Below are positions 26,139 to 35,368 of a stretch of 36,519 nucleotides of DNA, one piece after another. The position numbers and the translations under genes are program-made. Source of the stretch: Rhodovibrionaceae bacterium (lineage in GTDB: Bacteria; Pseudomonadota; Alphaproteobacteria; Kiloniellales; DSM-21159); the NCBI GenBank assembly GCA_028279885.1, contig JANQMX010000071.1, positions 1 to 36,519 of the forward strand, in the 5' to 3' direction. Each line of letters starts with the position of its first letter. Position 1 is the first letter of the stretch. A model generated the notes under the pieces. That model was not told where the DNA came from and made no database searches. It saw only the letters and a program-made list of their open reading frames with translations.

Positions 26139-27910
26139 CGCCCGAGACTCTGCAGAAAGCCTACCAGGCGCTGACGGCCGGGCGTCCTGACGAAACGCTT
26201 CGCATGCTCGAAGGCGGCCCGCCGGCCCTGCCCGTGCTGCTGCTGCGCGGCGGCGCGCTGGCCAGCCTCGAGCGGCATGAGGAGGCGGTCGAGGCCTTCG
26301 AAAGGGTGCTGCGGTTGGAGCCTGAGCAGCTCGATGCTGCCTACAACCTGGCCGTTTGTCAGCAGGCTTTGGGGCGGTTTCACGCGGCGCGAAGAAACCT
26401 CTCGCTCGTGCTCGAAAAACAACCGGACAATCAGCAGGCAATGCTGACCCTAAGCGCCGTACTGTCGGCGATGGGCTACAACGAGGAGTGCGAAGCTCTT
26501 CTCAAACGCGCCATCGAGTTCGCGCCGGATGAGCAGCGGTTCCGGCATAATCTCGCATATCTCTACTATCAGAGCGGTCGCTACGACGAAGCTGCGGACA
26601 TCTTGGCCAAGCTGATCGAGGGATGCCCGGCCCAATCGAAGGCAATCGGGCTTATGGGCAAGATCCGCATGGCGCAGGGCCAAAAGCGGAATGACCGTGC
26701 TTTGATCGAGGAGGCTGTGGCGCTTTTCGATCGTGGGGCCGAGCTCGATCCACAGTCGCAAGAAATGCGCGTCGACCTGGGGCATGCGCTCAACGCCCTG
26801 CAGGATTCGGTGCGCGCCCTTTCCCTGTTCGAGGAACTCGCCCGCGCCGCGCCCGACCAGCTCGACGTGCACCAAGGCATGGGGATGGCCTTGCTCAACC
26901 TTGGCCGGCTGGAAGAGGCGCGCCGATGCTTCGAGGCGGCCACGGCTTGCGACCCGGAGGCGGCCGAGAGCCAGTACTCGCTCGCCATCGTGTCCTTGGC
27001 GCTGGCTGACTACGAAACCGGCAGCCAGAAGTACGAGTGGCGCTGGCGGATTAAAAATGCTCCGCGCTGGCAGTCGCGCAATGCGCCGCTTTGGGACGGC
27101 AGTGCCATTCCCGAGGGTCGCCTTCTGATCTGGAACGAACAGGGCCTCGGCGACGAGCTGTTGCATTATGGTTGGATCGGGAGGCTGCAGGACCGCGGCC
27201 TCAAGGTCGCCGTCGAGTGCGACCCTCGCCTGGTGCCGCTCCTCGCGCGCTCCTTCCCAGACGCGCAGGTCTTTCCCAAGGGCGACCCGCGGCTGCTCGA
27301 CCTGGGGCGTGGCGCTATCGCCGCACAGTGCCCCAGCGGAGACCTGCTGCTCCGGGCCCGGCCCTGGGAGGCGCCGCCGGGCCAGGCAGGCCGGTATTTG
27401 GAAAGTGAGTCCGAGCGACGGGAAGCGTTCAAGCAGCGCCTGGCGGCGCTCCATCCGGGCCGCAAGATCGGCATCTCCTGGTTCAGCAAGGGCTCGAGCC
27501 TGGGCTTCGGCAAGTCTGTGCCGCTTGACCGCTGGGGCGGCATCTTCGGCGGGCGGGACGCGCTTTTCGTCAATCTGCAGTACGGCGACAGCGAGGCGGA
27601 GTTCGAAGCGGTCTGCCGGGCGAATGAAGCCGCGCACTATTGCGACCCTGACCTCGATCGCCGCGACGACATCGAGGGGCTCTGCGCCCTGATCGACTCC
27701 CTCGACCTGGTGATCACCGTGTCCAACGTGACGGCCCATTTCGCCGGTGCGCTTGGCAAGCCCTGCTGGGTGCTGCTTGGCCCCGACCCCCTGTGGCACT
27801 GGGGCCGCGCAGGGGAGGCGGCACCCTTCTATGACTCGATCACCGCCTTGCGCGCCAGCGAGCTCGGCGGCTGGGATGGCGTGCTGGGGGCGGCCGTCGA
27901 ACGGCTTTAA
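26135..27910 (+). CDS. TPR repeat protein with glycosyltransferase-like C-terminal domain
   Basis: 591 aa. Residues 1-290 hold about seven TPR units (for example HEEAVEAFERVLRLEPEQLD, GRYDEAADILAKLIEGCPAQ, GRLEEARRCFEAATACDPEA). From about 300 on, the C-terminal domain has the motifs NEQGLGDELLHYGWIGRL (near 333) and VSNVTAHFAGALGKPCWVLL (near 529), typical of a large family of TPR proteins with a GT-B-like fold related to heptosyltransferases and O-GlcNAc transferase. Likely role: transfer of a sugar to a protein or glycan; substrate unknown. It overlaps the upstream glycosyltransferase by 4 nt, and its stop overlaps the convergent TylF gene's stop (TTAA at 27907-27910). Confidence 0.85.
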   Translation: MTPETLQKAYQALTAGRPDETLRMLEGGPPALPVLLLRGGALASLERHEEAVEAFERVLRLEPEQLDAAYNLAVCQQALGRFHAARRNLSLVLEKQPDNQQAMLTLSAVLSAMGYNEECEALLKRAIEFAPDEQRFRHNLAYLYYQSGRYDEAADILAKLIEGCPAQSKAIGLMGKIRMAQGQKRNDRALIEEAVALFDRGAELDPQSQEMRVDLGHALNALQDSVRALSLFEELARAAPDQLDVHQGMGMALLNLGRLEEARRCFEAATACDPEAAESQYSLAIVSLALADYETGSQKYEWRWRIKNAPRWQSRNAPLWDGSAIPEGRLLIWNEQGLGDELLHYGWIGRLQDRGLKVAVECDPRLVPLLARSFPDAQVFPKGDPRLLDLGRGAIAAQCPSGDLLLRARPWEAPPGQAGRYLESESERREAFKQRLAALHPGRKIGISWFSKGSSLGFGKSVPLDRWGGIFGGRDALFVNLQYGDSEAEFEAVCRANEAAHYCDPDLDRRDDIEGLCALIDSLDLVITVSNVTAHFAGALGKPCWVLLGPDPLWHWGRAGEAAPFYDSITALRASELGGWDGVLGAAVERL

Positions 27911-28638
27911 GACTTGTCGCGAATATAGATGGCCTGCCCGCCGTCCAGTGCGATGAAAGGCAGGCCCAGCGGATCGAGAACCTCGTGCCAAGCACGGCCG
28001 GCCCCAGGAAAGCCCGGAGAGCCGTAGTCGTCGTTGACGATGATGCCGCCTGGACTCATCCGCGGCAGGAAGTACTCCAACGCCGTCTTGGTCGGTTCGT
28101 AGAGATCGACGTCGATGTGCACGAAAGCCCAGACTTGCTCGGGCAGTTCCTTTAGCACCTCGGGGATCCAGCCCTTGTGCCAATAGACGTTTTCCAGGCC
28201 GCTGAAGCGGGCGTAGACCTGCTCGAGATCGACCTTGAAATGCCCCGGCGGAATGGTGTTCTCCTGCAGCGTGCCGTCGATCACAAGCCGGTCGCCCGTT
28301 CCAGGCTGCGACAGCCCCTCGAAGCTGTCGATCAGGTGGAAGGCCTTGGGCGCGGCCTGTGCGCCCTCCATCAACATGCGTAGCATGTAAGCGGAAAAGC
28401 CGTAATAGACACCGCACTCGGCGAAGGCGCCCTCGACGGCCAGGCTGCGCTGAAAGTACTGGGCCAGGAAAAAGGCCCGCAGCGCCCGGCGATAGATCTT
28501 CCAGTCGCCCACCGGAGTACCGGTGGCCTTCATGGCCCTTCGGTACAGTGGCAGGAACGCCTGTCCGCCGACGCGGCAGCCGGCGAACAGAGTCTCAAGT
28601 TGAGCGTTGTAATCGATCGATGTCATAGAGCGCGTCAT
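27907..28638 (-). CDS. TylF/MycF-type O-methyltransferase
   Basis: 243 aa from ATG 28638 (AGTGAG just upstream); ATG 28626 is an alternative, and the longer open frame to 28875 runs into the neighbouring gene. TylF/MycF enzymes are SAM- and Mg-dependent sugar O-methyltransferases known from macrolide and surface-glycan pathways. Seen are the SAM region AECGVYYGFSAYMLRM (73-88), LIDSFEGLSQPG (102-113), and the metal-binding HIDVDLYEPT (174-183, D176/D178) with VNDDYGSPGFPGAG (D203/D204). It is tail-to-tail with the TPR-glycosyltransferase and divergent from the next glycosyltransferase, suggesting a role in methylating a surface sugar. Confidence 0.9.
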   Translation of the reverse strand: MTRSMTSIDYNAQLETLFAGCRVGGQAFLPLYRRAMKATGTPVGDWKIYRRALRAFFLAQYFQRSLAVEGAFAECGVYYGFSAYMLRMLMEGAQAAPKAFHLIDSFEGLSQPGTGDRLVIDGTLQENTIPPGHFKVDLEQVYARFSGLENVYWHKGWIPEVLKELPEQVWAFVHIDVDLYEPTKTALEYFLPRMSPGGIIVNDDYGSPGFPGAGRAWHEVLDPLGLPFIALDGGQAIYIRDKS

Positions 28639-28790
28639 GGTCTCACTGAGTGTCCGTCGGATGTATCTGCCACGGCCCTGTCCGCGCAAGCGCGGCGAAT
28701 CCATGCCGGCGAGCCCAAGCATGCTCTTGACGCAATGGCACTCCGTCAGAATTGTGCACTGCTGCCAAGACAGGCCTTTGAGAGCGACGG

Positions 28791-29663
28791 ATGAATATTT
28801 TGTGCTTCCACGTGCCCTCGGGCGACCCAGAGAAGGCGCGGCGATATTGGCGTATGTACCAGCTGATGGCTGCATCTCTGTTGAAGGTGCACGCCAACGC
28901 CCGCTTCATTCTGGTCACCCATGACGAAGCGGTCGTACCCAGGGGCCTTTGTATCGATAAGTTCATCCGCATTGGGGCCGATGTTGCCCCTCAGTACCAA
29001 TTCCATCTGCTCAGAACCTACGGCTGGCTGGCCTACGTCAGCTCTCGGCTCTTCGACGACGATACGATATCCGTCGATACCGATATTCTGTTTCAGCGGG
29101 ATCCGAGCGCGGCGTTCGACGGCAGCTTCGATCTCGGCCTGACCTACGAGTGCATCCAGAAGACGCACTGGGCCGGTCAAGGGAAGATCAACAGTGGAGT
29201 CATGTTCATGCGGCCGGAGCACCCGGATCGCATGAAGCGGTTCTTCACCGAGTTCTACGAGACGTTGCTCAGCATGAAGGATCAGCCGGACGAACGCTTT
29301 CTGATCGGCGGGCAACACCCCACACTCAAGGAATGGGGCGGCGACGAAATCGCCCTGATGGCCCTGTTCGGCGAAGGCGAGCTTGCCAGCCCGGACCAAG
29401 AGCCGAAGACTCTGCTACGCAATGGCTTGAGGGTCCGAACCTTCCCCAGCCGTCCGTGGAACTGTCAGATCCGCTGCAAGAGCGGTGGCACGCTGACGAT
29501 GCCGTATCTGGAGGACGTGGTTGCGCGCCACTTCAACGGCAAACGAAAGAAACTGATTGAGGACTACGCCAAACGGCACTTGGGGATGTACTTCGACGAA
29601 GACCCAAGCCTGCCGCTCGGCGGGCGCCTCGTCGACCAGGGTGCCCTGTCCTCGCGGCTCTAA
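28791..29663 (+). CDS. Glycosyltransferase-like protein with DTD motif
   Basis: 290 aa. GT-A-like layout: N-terminal strand NILCFHVPS, RFILVTHDEA, then TISVDTDILFQRDP (D96-T-D98, a DxD metal/nucleotide-sugar motif), INSGVMFMRPEHPDR and a C-terminal helical tail. This pattern is shared by GT8/capsular-type transferases; the exact family was not recognised. No signal or membrane segment. It is divergent from the TylF gene (152 nt between starts), and its stop overlaps that of the amidase gene by 3 nt (TAA over TAG). Donor and acceptor sugars cannot be told. Confidence 0.75.
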   Translation: MNILCFHVPSGDPEKARRYWRMYQLMAASLLKVHANARFILVTHDEAVVPRGLCIDKFIRIGADVAPQYQFHLLRTYGWLAYVSSRLFDDDTISVDTDILFQRDPSAAFDGSFDLGLTYECIQKTHWAGQGKINSGVMFMRPEHPDRMKRFFTEFYETLLSMKDQPDERFLIGGQHPTLKEWGGDEIALMALFGEGELASPDQEPKTLLRNGLRVRTFPSRPWNCQIRCKSGGTLTMPYLEDVVARHFNGKRKKLIEDYAKRHLGMYFDEDPSLPLGGRLVDQGALSSRL

Positions 29664-31087
29664 CCGATCTCAGGGGGTCTACGCTCCCAAGGTTGCGCTT
29701 CTTCGATCTGCGCGGCGAGGCGCAGCAGCAGGCCTTCGCCGCCCAGGCGGCTGCCGAACATCACCCCGATCGGCAAGCCCGCCTCGCTCCAGGCCAGCGG
29801 CAGGGTGATCGCCGGGCAGCCGGTGTTGTTGTAAAGCGGGGTATAGGGAATGTGCGCCATGACCCGCGCCGTGAAGAGCTCCGGGTCTTCGTGGTCTTGA
29901 TCGAGATGGCCAAGCTCGGGCGGCGGCGCACCGAGGGTGGGGGAGAGCAGCACGTCGAAGCGCTCGAAGAACTGGCCAAGCTGCCGGCCGGTCATCTGCA
30001 GAACCTGGATGGCCCGCGCCATGTCCTTAGACGAGCGCTCGGCCGCCATGGCGGCATAGGCCAGGGTGGCGCGCTCTAGGGTCGTGTTGTTCGCCGGCCG
30101 CCCCAGCATGCCGGCCATCGCTTCCAGGTCCGAAGCCATGTTGGCGAAAATCACCGTCGCCGTGGCGTCGCGCATGGCGTCGCCGTCGATGGGCAGCGTC
30201 ACCTCTTCCACCGTGTGGCCCAGCGATTCGCAGAGGCGGGCCGCTGCGGCCGCCGCCGCCTGGCACTCCGGATCCACCTCGGCCGGCGCGAAGGGTTGGC
30301 TGGCCAGGGCGATGCGCAGGCGGCCCGGTGGCCGCCCCAGCTCCTCCAGGAAGGGGCGTTCGGGCGCCGGGCAGCCGTAGGGGTCGCCGGCCTCCGGTCC
30401 ATGCGTGGCGTCGAGCATGGCAGCGGAGTCCCGCAGGCTGCGGCTGACCACATGGCCGATGGCGAGGCCGTTCCAGCCTTCGCCGACCACGGGTCCGGCA
30501 GGGGTCCGCCCGCGGCTCGGCTTCAGGCCCACCAGCCCGCAGCTCGAGGCGGGGATGCGGATGGAGCCACCGCCATCGGTGGCGTGGGCCATGGGCAGGA
30601 TGCCGGCCGCCACCGCCGCGGCCGCGCCGCCGGAAGAGCCGCCGGCGCTGTGCGCCAGGTTCCAGGGATTGCGAGTCGGGCCGTTGGCCAGTGGCTCGGT
30701 GGTCGCGTTGAGCCCGAACTCGGGGCTGTTGGTCTTGCCGAAGATGACCAGCCCGGCGGCCTTGCAGCGGGCGACGTAGGTGTTGTCGGCGGGGCAGACG
30801 AAGCCCTCGAACAGCCGCGAGCCGTTGGTCAGTCGGGTGCCGGCCAGGAAGGCGAAGAGGTCCTTCAACAGGAAGGGCACGCCGGTGAAGGGACCCTCGG
30901 GCAGCCCTTCGGCGAGTTGCGTTTCGGCGGCTTCCAGGTCCCAGACCGTGATGGCGTTGAGCTTGGAATTGACCGCCTCGGCACGGGCCACCGCCGCCGT
31001 CAGCAGCTCCTTGGGCTTCACCTGGCCGCGCGCCACCAGGGCCGCCAGGCCAACGGCATCTTCGGCCATGTACTCATCGAGCTGCAT
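29660..31087 (-). CDS. Amidase signature family hydrolase
   Basis: 475 aa. The Ser-cisSer-Lys triad is visible: K75 in PFLLKDLF, S151 in SAGGSSGGAAAAVAAG and nucleophile S175 in DGGGSIRIPASSCG. The family includes GatA, 6-aminohexanoate hydrolase, fatty-acid-amide and general amidases. GatA is unlikely here because no gatB/gatC neighbour is present. It lies 108 nt downstream of the ABC permease on the same strand, so it may process an imported amide or peptide. ATG start at 31087; GAAGAGAGA upstream is a modest ribosome site. Cytoplasmic by lack of a signal sequence. Confidence 0.92.
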   Translation of the reverse strand: MQLDEYMAEDAVGLAALVARGQVKPKELLTAAVARAEAVNSKLNAITVWDLEAAETQLAEGLPEGPFTGVPFLLKDLFAFLAGTRLTNGSRLFEGFVCPADNTYVARCKAAGLVIFGKTNSPEFGLNATTEPLANGPTRNPWNLAHSAGGSSGGAAAAVAAGILPMAHATDGGGSIRIPASSCGLVGLKPSRGRTPAGPVVGEGWNGLAIGHVVSRSLRDSAAMLDATHGPEAGDPYGCPAPERPFLEELGRPPGRLRIALASQPFAPAEVDPECQAAAAAAARLCESLGHTVEEVTLPIDGDAMRDATATVIFANMASDLEAMAGMLGRPANNTTLERATLAYAAMAAERSSKDMARAIQVLQMTGRQLGQFFERFDVLLSPTLGAPPPELGHLDQDHEDPELFTARVMAHIPYTPLYNNTGCPAITLPLAWSEAGLPIGVMFGSRLGGEGLLLRLAAQIEEAQPWERRPPEIG

Positions 31088-31195
31088 GCGCTGTCTCTCT
31101 TCTTTCCGCGGTCATTCCGGGGGGTCAGCTTTGGCAGCTTTGCCGCCGAAAAATCAAGCGGCCGAGCGTCGCGCCAGACGGACTGCCGAGATCCG

Positions 31196-32368
31196 CTATT
31201 TGTAGGGGTCGGCGGCGTCGCGCAGGCCGTCGCCCAGGAAGTTGAAGGCCAGCACCACGATCACCACCGGGATGACCGGCAGGAGCAGCCAGGGGGTGAT
31301 GACCACCGCGTTGATGTTCTGCGCCTCGCTGAGCAGCACGCCCCAGGAGGTCACCGGCGGCCGGAGCCCCAAGCCGAGGAAGGAGAGCGCCGTTTCCGCC
31401 AGGATCATGCTGGGGATGGTCAGGGTGGCGGAGGCGATCAGGTGGCTCATGAAGCTCGGCATCAGGTGGCGGAAGATGATGCGCCGGGGCGAGGCGCCCA
31501 TCAGCTGAGCTGCAAGCGTGAAATCTTCTTCGCGCAGAGATAGCAGCTTCGAGCGCACCGCGCGCGCGAGGCCCGTCCAGTCCAGCAAAGCCAAGATGAT
31601 CGTCAGCCCGAAGAACACCGCGATCGGCGACCAGGTGACCGGCAGAATCGCCGACAGGGTCATGAACAGCGGGATCTCGGGGAAGGAGCGGAAGATCTCG
31701 ATGACCCGCTGGGTCAGGTTGTCGACCCAGCCGCCGTAGTAGCCGGCCAGGCCACCGATGACGATGCCGAGGACGAAGCTGAGTGAGACACCGATCAGGC
31801 CGATGGTGAGGGAGATGCGGGAGCCGTAGATGATGCGGCTCAGGATGTCGCGGCCCAGGCGGTCGGTGCCGAGCAGGTAGAGCTCCTCGCCCTCGGCGGG
31901 GCAGAAGAGGTGGAAATCGCCCTCGAACAGGTCCCAGAAGCGATAGTCGTCGCCGCGGCAGAAGAAGCGGATGCGGGCGATCTTCTCAGGATTCGGCGTG
32001 TACTCGCGCTTCAGGTTCTCAAGGTTGAGCTTGAAGTCGGTGCCATAGACGAAGGGGCCGATGAACGTGCCGTCGTGGAACAGCTTGATCGCCTGCGGGG
32101 GGTGATAAATGTGCTCGGCATTGCGGGTGTGCAGGTTGTAGGGCGCCACGAACTCGGCGAAGGCCGCGGCCAGATAGAAGATCAGCAGGATGGCGCCGGA
32201 CCAGAGAGCGAGCTTATGGCGGCGAAACTTCCACCAGATGATCCTCCACTGGGACGCCATGTAATAGCGTTCCTGCTCCGGCGTCAGCTTGTCGGCCGAG
32301 ACCGGATCGAAAGGCGCCTCGTTCACCCAATGGTCGAGCTTGCGCTTGGGCAGTCGCTGGTCGCTCAT
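31196..32368 (-). CDS. Oligopeptide-type ABC transporter permease, DppC/OppC/YejE-like
   Basis: 390 aa. One inner-membrane subunit of the importer. An N-terminal cytoplasmic stretch (about 50 residues) is followed by the first membrane helix (LALWSGAILLIFYLAAAFAEF), a periplasmic insertion of about 95 residues, then LGTDRLGRDILSRIIYGSRI, five further helices and the EAA-loop region EEDFTLAAQLMGASPRRIIFRHLMPS. The length exceeds the usual 280-310 of this family because of the insertion. The ATG overlaps the stop of the upstream permease gene (ATGA), so both are translated together. Confidence 0.93.
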   Translation of the reverse strand: MSDQRLPKRKLDHWVNEAPFDPVSADKLTPEQERYYMASQWRIIWWKFRRHKLALWSGAILLIFYLAAAFAEFVAPYNLHTRNAEHIYHPPQAIKLFHDGTFIGPFVYGTDFKLNLENLKREYTPNPEKIARIRFFCRGDDYRFWDLFEGDFHLFCPAEGEELYLLGTDRLGRDILSRIIYGSRISLTIGLIGVSLSFVLGIVIGGLAGYYGGWVDNLTQRVIEIFRSFPEIPLFMTLSAILPVTWSPIAVFFGLTIILALLDWTGLARAVRSKLLSLREEDFTLAAQLMGASPRRIIFRHLMPSFMSHLIASATLTIPSMILAETALSFLGLGLRPPVTSWGVLLSEAQNINAVVITPWLLLPVIPVVIVVLAFNFLGDGLRDAADPYK

Positions 32369-33363
32369 TTGAAGGCCTTGCCTTCCAGGCGGATGCGCGG
32401 GTCGAGCGCCGCCAAAGCCAGATCGGAGAGGAACACCCCGATCACCACCAAGAGCGCCTGGAACATCAGGAAAGAGCCGGCGAGGTACATGTCCTGGCTC
32501 TGCAAGGCGCTGACCAGCATCTGCCCGGTGGTGTTGAGATCCAGCACCACCGAGACGATGGCGGCGCCGGAGATGACCGCCGGCAGCAGCGAGCCGATGT
32601 CGGCGATGAAGGGGTTGATGGCCAGGCGCAGGGGATACTTGAACAGGAGCTTCAGGTTGCTGACGCCCTTGGCCCGGGCGGTCACCACGTACTGGCGCTC
32701 CAGCTCATCGAGCAGGTTGGCGCGCAGCCGTCGGATCATGGCCGCCGTGCCCGAGGTGCCGATGACCACCACCGGAATCCAGAGATGCTCCAGCACCGAA
32801 CCGACCTTGGCCCAGCTCCAGGGTTGATCGAGGTACTTGGGATCCATCAGGCCGCTGATCGAGGTGCCGAACCAGCTGTTGGCCAGCCACATCAGCACCA
32901 GGGCGAGCAGGAAGTTGGGGGTGGCGAGCCCCAGAAAGCCGATAAAGCTCAGCACGTAGTCGCCGGTGGAGTACTGCCGCACCGCCGAGTAGATGCCGAT
33001 GGGGAAGGAGACGACGTAGATGAAGACGATGGAGGCGACCGCCACCACCATGGTGAGCCAAAGACGGTCGCCGATCACGTCGGCGACGGGCTGCTCGTAC
33101 TCGAAGGAATAGCCCATGTCGCCCTGCAGCAGCCCGAAGGCCCAGTGGGCGTATTGCTCCAGGAAGGGGCGGTCGAGACCGTACTGTTCGCGCAGGAAGT
33201 CGATGCGCTGCGGGTCGACGCTTTCGCCCTGCGCCTCCAGCTCGGCGATCAGGGTCTCGAGATAATCGCCCGGCGGCAGCTGGATGATGACGAAGACGAT
33301 GAAGGAGATTGCGATGAGGGTCGGCACCATCGTCAGGATGCGGCGGACGAAATAGGCCAGCAT
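32365..33363 (-). CDS. Oligopeptide-type ABC transporter permease, DppB/OppB/YejB-like
   Basis: 332 aa. Partner inner-membrane subunit: MLAYFVRRILTMVPTLIAIS first helix, the conserved LREQYGLDRPFLEQYAHW periplasmic loop, GLLQGDMGYSF, and the EAA-type motif YVVTARAKGVSNLKLLFKYPLR near residue 230. Six membrane helices are expected. It starts 13 nt after the ATPase stop and overlaps the next permease by 4 nt. Together with the fused ATPase this makes a complete translocator core for peptides or similar solutes. Confidence 0.95.
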   Translation of the reverse strand: MLAYFVRRILTMVPTLIAISFIVFVIIQLPPGDYLETLIAELEAQGESVDPQRIDFLREQYGLDRPFLEQYAHWAFGLLQGDMGYSFEYEQPVADVIGDRLWLTMVVAVASIVFIYVVSFPIGIYSAVRQYSTGDYVLSFIGFLGLATPNFLLALVLMWLANSWFGTSISGLMDPKYLDQPWSWAKVGSVLEHLWIPVVVIGTSGTAAMIRRLRANLLDELERQYVVTARAKGVSNLKLLFKYPLRLAINPFIADIGSLLPAVISGAAIVSVVLDLNTTGQMLVSALQSQDMYLAGSFLMFQALLVVIGVFLSDLALAALDPRIRLEGKAFK

Positions 33364-33376
33364 CGCGTTCCGGTCC

Positions 33377-35269
33377 TCAGGCCGCCGCGCGGATCGGACC
33401 GCGGTTCGGGTCGGCGCGCACGAAGTGGCCCTCGCCGAGGTCGACCAGCCGCGGATGCGCCGCGCCGTTGATGGTGAAGGGCGCCGGCCAGCCGGCCGGA
33501 TCGGAGGCGCGCTCGTCCATCAGGTGCGCGAAGTCCAGGCGGTGCTCCAGGCTCGGCTCCGGCACCGCGGCGAGCAGCGCCCGGGTGTAGGGGTGGATGG
33601 GCCCGCTGAACAGCAAGTCGCGGGGCGCCAGCTCGACCAGGCGCCCCCGGCACATCACCGCGATGCGGTCGGCGATGTAGTCGACCACGGCCAAGTTGTG
33701 GCTGACGAACAGGTAGGTCAGACCGAGTTCCCGGCGCAGGTCCTTCAGGAGATTGAGAATCTGCGCCTGGATGGAGACGTCGAGGGCCGAGACCGGCTCA
33801 TCGCAGATCAAGAGGTCGGGCTTGAGCGCCAGGGCGCGGGCGATGCCGATGCGCTGGCGCTGGCCGCCGGAGAAGGAGTGGGGATAGCGGTTGAGGAAAC
33901 GGATATCCAAGCCGACGACGCGCATCAGCTCCTTGACCATCTCGCGGCGGCTGGCCTCGTCGCCGACCTCGTGAATGACCAGCGGCTCGCTGATGATGTC
34001 ATAGACCGTCATGCGCGGGTTGAGCGAGCCGTAAGGGTCCTGGAAGACGAACTGGATGCGGGTGCGGAACTCGGTCAGCGCGTGGTTGTCGAGCTGATGC
34101 ACGTCCAGTTCCTGGCCGCGGTCGCTGAAGAGCACCCGGCCGTTGTCCGGCGTCAGGGCGCGCAGGATGATCTTGGACAGGGTGGTCTTGCCGCAACCGC
34201 TCTCGCCCACCAAGCCCAGGCACTCGCCGCGGGCGATGGTGAAGCTGACGTCGTCCACCGCCAGCACTTCCTTCTCCGCCGAGCTGCCGAACCAGCCGCT
34301 CTTGCGGATGGAAAAGCTCTTGCTGACGCTTTCGACCTTGAGCAGCGGCAGGTCGGGGTCGGCGTCCTCGGGCCAGGCCTCTTTCGCCGCCAGGAGCTGC
34401 GAGGGCCCTTCGTGCTCAATCTCGCGCAGCGGCACCAGCCGCTCGTCGCGGCCCATGTTGAAGCGCGGCACCGCCTTGAGCAGCGCCCGCAGGTAGGGGT
34501 GGCGCGGGTCGCGGAAGATGTCATCGACCTCGCCGCTCTCCATCACCTCGCCGCGGTAGAGCACCACCACCTCTTCGGCGACGTTGGCGACCACGCCCAG
34601 GTCATGGGTGATCAGCAGCATGGCCATGCCCAGCTCCTGCTGCAGATCGCGGATCAGCTTCAGGATCTGTGCCTGGATGGTGACGTCCAGCGCCGTCGTC
34701 GGCTCGTCGGCGATCATCAGGCTCGGGCGGCAGATCAAGGCCATGGCGATGACCGCACGCTGGCGCAGGCCGCCGGAGAGCTCGAAAGGGTAGGTCCGAA
34801 TCGCCCGCTCAGGGTCGGGAAAGCCGACCATGCGCAGCATGTCGGCCACGATCTCGCGGCCCTCGGGGCCGCTGACGCCGCGATGCAGTTCCAGCGCCTC
34901 GCCGATCTGGTTGCCGACCGTGTGCACCGGCGACAGCGCCGTCATGGGCTCCTGGAAGATGATCGAGATGCGGGCGCCGCGGATGGCGCGCATGGCGGCG
35001 CCGTCCCGGTCGAGCTGCGCAATGTCGATCGCCTCGACGCCGTTCTTCGGGTCGTTGAACAGAATGCGCCCGCCGCTGATCGAGGCCGGGCGCGGCAGGA
35101 TGCCGAGAATGGCCTGGGTGATGACCGATTTGCCGGAGCCGGACTCCCCGACGAGTGCGACCGTGCCGCCGTCGGGAACGCTGAAAGAGACCCCGCGTAC
35201 CGCATCGAGGCGGCCCTGCGGGAGATCGAAGCTGATCCTCAGGTCCTCGATCGTAAGTAGGCCAACCAC
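33377..35269 (-). CDS. Fused double-domain ABC transporter ATPase, OppDF/YejF-like
   Basis: 630 aa; GTG 35269 start with GGGAGG upstream. Two ABC cassettes in one chain. The first has Walker A GESGSGKS (41-48), [15 protein letters not shown] and Walker [13 protein letters not shown]; the second has Walker [10 protein letters not shown] (about 355-363), [15 protein letters not shown] and [12 protein letters not shown]. Each cassette ends with the oligopeptide-family C-terminal segment ([16 protein letters not shown] and [16 protein letters not shown]). It powers the import complex with the two permeases downstream. The gene is the first of its unit; no binding-protein gene precedes it. Confidence 0.96.
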   Translation of the reverse strand: MVGLLTIEDLRISFDLPQGRLDAVRGVSFSVPDGGTVALVGESGSGKSVITQAILGILPRPASISGGRILFNDPKNGVEAIDIAQLDRDGAAMRAIRGARISIIFQEPMTALSPVHTVGNQIGEALELHRGVSGPEGREIVADMLRMVGFPDPERAIRTYPFELSGGLRQRAVIAMALICRPSLMIADEPTTALDVTIQAQILKLIRDLQQELGMAMLLITHDLGVVANVAEEVVVLYRGEVMESGEVDDIFRDPRHPYLRALLKAVPRFNMGRDERLVPLREIEHEGPSQLLAAKEAWPEDADPDLPLLKVESVSKSFSIRKSGWFGSSAEKEVLAVDDVSFTIARGECLGLVGESGCGKTTLSKIILRALTPDNGRVLFSDRGQELDVHQLDNHALTEFRTRIQFVFQDPYGSLNPRMTVYDIISEPLVIHEVGDEASRREMVKELMRVVGLDIRFLNRYPHSFSGGQRQRIGIARALALKPDLLICDEPVSALDVSIQAQILNLLKDLRRELGLTYLFVSHNLAVVDYIADRIAVMCRGRLVELAPRDLLFSGPIHPYTRALLAAVPEPSLEHRLDFAHLMDERASDPAGWPAPFTINGAAHPRLVDLGEGHFVRADPNRGPIRAAA

Positions 35270-35368
35270 CCTGCCTCCCGTCTTCTCGCCCCCAGCACCG
35301 GCAGTCTGAACGCCGCCCTCAGATCTCTATAGCTGTCTTGTGTTAAGATGCAAATCACGGGCAGGTGC

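Noticed and set aside
29660-31087. GatA subunit of the amidotransferase
   Set aside because: It has the amidase signature but no gatB or gatC neighbours, and the sequence around the triad does not show features specific to GatA; a general amidase linked to the transporter is more likely.
33425-35260. Plus-strand open frame of 611 codons opposite the ABC ATPase
   Set aside because: The minus strand encodes both ABC cassettes with all motifs; the plus frame is His/Val/Arg-rich and has no family features.
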